Origin: Rotaria socialis
Taxonomy: Eukaryota > Rotifera > Eurotatoria > Philodinida > Philodinidae
Length of the DNA: 64,000 nucleotides
Direction of reading: 5' to 3'
Assembly (NCBI GenBank): GCA_905331475.1
Contig: CAJNYU010000003.1
Span: 124,001-188,000 of the forward strand
Part shown: positions 62,814-64,000 of the stretch, in pieces
Numbering within the stretch: position 1 is the stretch's first letter
Layout of the letters: each line of letters starts with the position of its first letter
Translations under genes and position numbers: made by a program
Notes under the pieces: generated by a model
What the model was told of the DNA's origin: nothing
Database searches by the model: none
What the model saw: the letters and a program-made list of their open reading frames with translations, nothing else

Positions 62814-64000
62814 CTAACAAACATAATCGCCGAAATCTCCTCGAAAATCTATATCAATACGGCATATTGGACATCGTTTACTTTGCGTTAGCCATCTATC
62901 CACACATTCGATGTGAAATAGATGCATACATGGTAAACGACGCACATCATCATTAAGATCAAATTCACATAAACATATAGTACATTTTTCATCAATAGAT
63001 ATCGTTCGCTTTTCATATTTATATGATAATGTTCGCGCATTAATATGTTCTTGATTGGCGCCTATATTACCACCATTATTCAAACCGTTCAATTGTTCTT
63101 CCATGCGTAACAATTCTTCGACAACATGTTCAGCACGTTCACTGTTTAGAAATGGATGATGATGATGATGGTGATGGTGATGACTACGTAAAAGAAGTGG
63201 ATTACGAAACGGACGAAATAATAATGGTGTTGATGACCATTGATTATTTTGTGTCGTTGTATTTATTGCAACATGCATACTTGGATTATTTGTACCTAAT
63301 GTTAAATTATATGTATTCGCTGATGATGTTGCTGTTGTTGTTGGTTGAATTGTTAAATGAGCATGAATATTATTATTTGTTGTTGTTGTTGGATGTGTAA
63401 GAATAGCATGCAATTGTTGATTAGCAGTAAGTATCGTTGTCGTTGCTGGTGATGATGATGATGCCGACGACGAAGAGGAGGATGACGTTTGATATTGAAA
63501 TGAACTTAAACGTTGACGACGTAATTCAGATGTAAGTTGTTGACGATACTGATGACGTAAATGAGCTGGATTATGATTATGATGATGGTGATGAAAATGA
63601 AGATGTTGTACAGGTGAGACTTGAGGAAGAGAAGCAAGAGCAACTTTAAAAGAAAAAAATAATAAGAATAAATGCTTCATTTTTATTGTATTTTTGAAAG
63701 TATATTAGAAAAAAAAGTAAACTTACCAGCACTAGCAGCAGCAGCAGCAAGAGCTACTGTTTGTTGTGTTGTTGCTGTTAAAGTTGGTACTACATTAGGT
63801 GTTTGATTCGGCGGATAGACAAGAAACGGAGATATGGATGAATTTGATCCATTGGATGGTGTTATTACTGTTGATGTATTCGGTATTCGATGGGAACATG
63901 AACATGAAGAATTAGTTGGAATTGCCGTTGGTAATGGATATCTGCGAGATGATAAAAGTTGTCGAGGATATGTTGGAGGTACGGATGGTGTTGTTGCTGC
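62814..64000 (-). CDS. RNF111: Arkadia/RNF111-type RING-H2 E3 ubiquitin ligase (C-terminal part)
   Basis: E3 ubiquitin ligase of the Arkadia/ARK2C (RNF111/RNF165) group, which in animals promotes TGF-beta/BMP signalling. Two exons are visible: 63727-64000 (continuing off the right edge) and 62814-63643. The RING-H2 domain is at the extreme C-terminus: [33 protein letters not shown], then [12 protein letters not shown], closely matching the Arkadia form [32 protein letters not shown] and CPICRVDIE. All eight zinc ligands are present. Upstream is a low-complexity region with His runs (eight or nine His at about 63155-63181), Ser, Ala, Thr/Asn repeats, as in the family's disordered N-terminus. 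The final residues FGDYVC differ from vertebrate forms. The N-terminus lies outside the window. Confidence 0.88.

Overview
The window is animal nuclear DNA. It is AT-rich, and almost every gene is cut by many short GT-AG introns of about 50-70 bp. Genes are compact, and a nearly complete axonemal outer-arm dynein heavy chain points to a ciliated invertebrate. The short introns, close same-strand genes, and AG splice acceptors a few bases before start codons fit a bdelloid rotifer (bdelloids are known to use spliced-leader trans-splicing). That assignment is inference; no species marker was seen. One assembly gap of 100 N lies at 21811-21910.

Layout. 3.1-13 kb: an unrecognised small protein gene (+), an ER-type 2-Cys peroxiredoxin (-), then a tight same-strand cluster DRAP1 - NUDCD1 - INTS15 - SYF2 (+) with gaps of 227, 71 and 35 bp. 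16-17.7 kb: an unknown single-pass membrane protein (+). 18.6-20.4 kb: the 3' part of a secreted mucin-like protein with a C-terminal cystine knot (-). 23-25.3 kb: an unknown acidic, probably propeller-like protein (+). 26.2-45.2 kb: a DNAH5/DNAH8-class dynein heavy chain (+) with about 60 introns.

46.2-49.6 kb (-): the most striking gene, an intermediate-filament-like coiled-coil rod joined in frame to four annexin repeats (966 aa, nine exons, all phases consistent). 50.3-52.2 kb (-): a carboxylesterase/cholinesterase pseudogene with several in-frame stops and two frameshifts. 54.6-62 kb (-): STARD7-like lipid transfer protein and SLC27A/FATP-type fatty acyl-CoA synthetase, both lipid-handling. 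The FATP gene has one 3.3 kb intron full of foldback transposons: a 2.1 kb element with about 330 bp inverted repeats containing a SINE-like unit and another foldback, plus a separate 370 bp MITE. 62.8 kb to the right edge (-): C-terminal part of an Arkadia/RNF111-type RING-H2 ubiquitin ligase.

The DRAP1-NUDCD1-INTS15-SYF2 cluster groups transcription and RNA-processing factors and may be an operon-like unit resolved by trans-splicing. Exon coordinates were derived by hand from GT-AG sites and reading-frame continuity.
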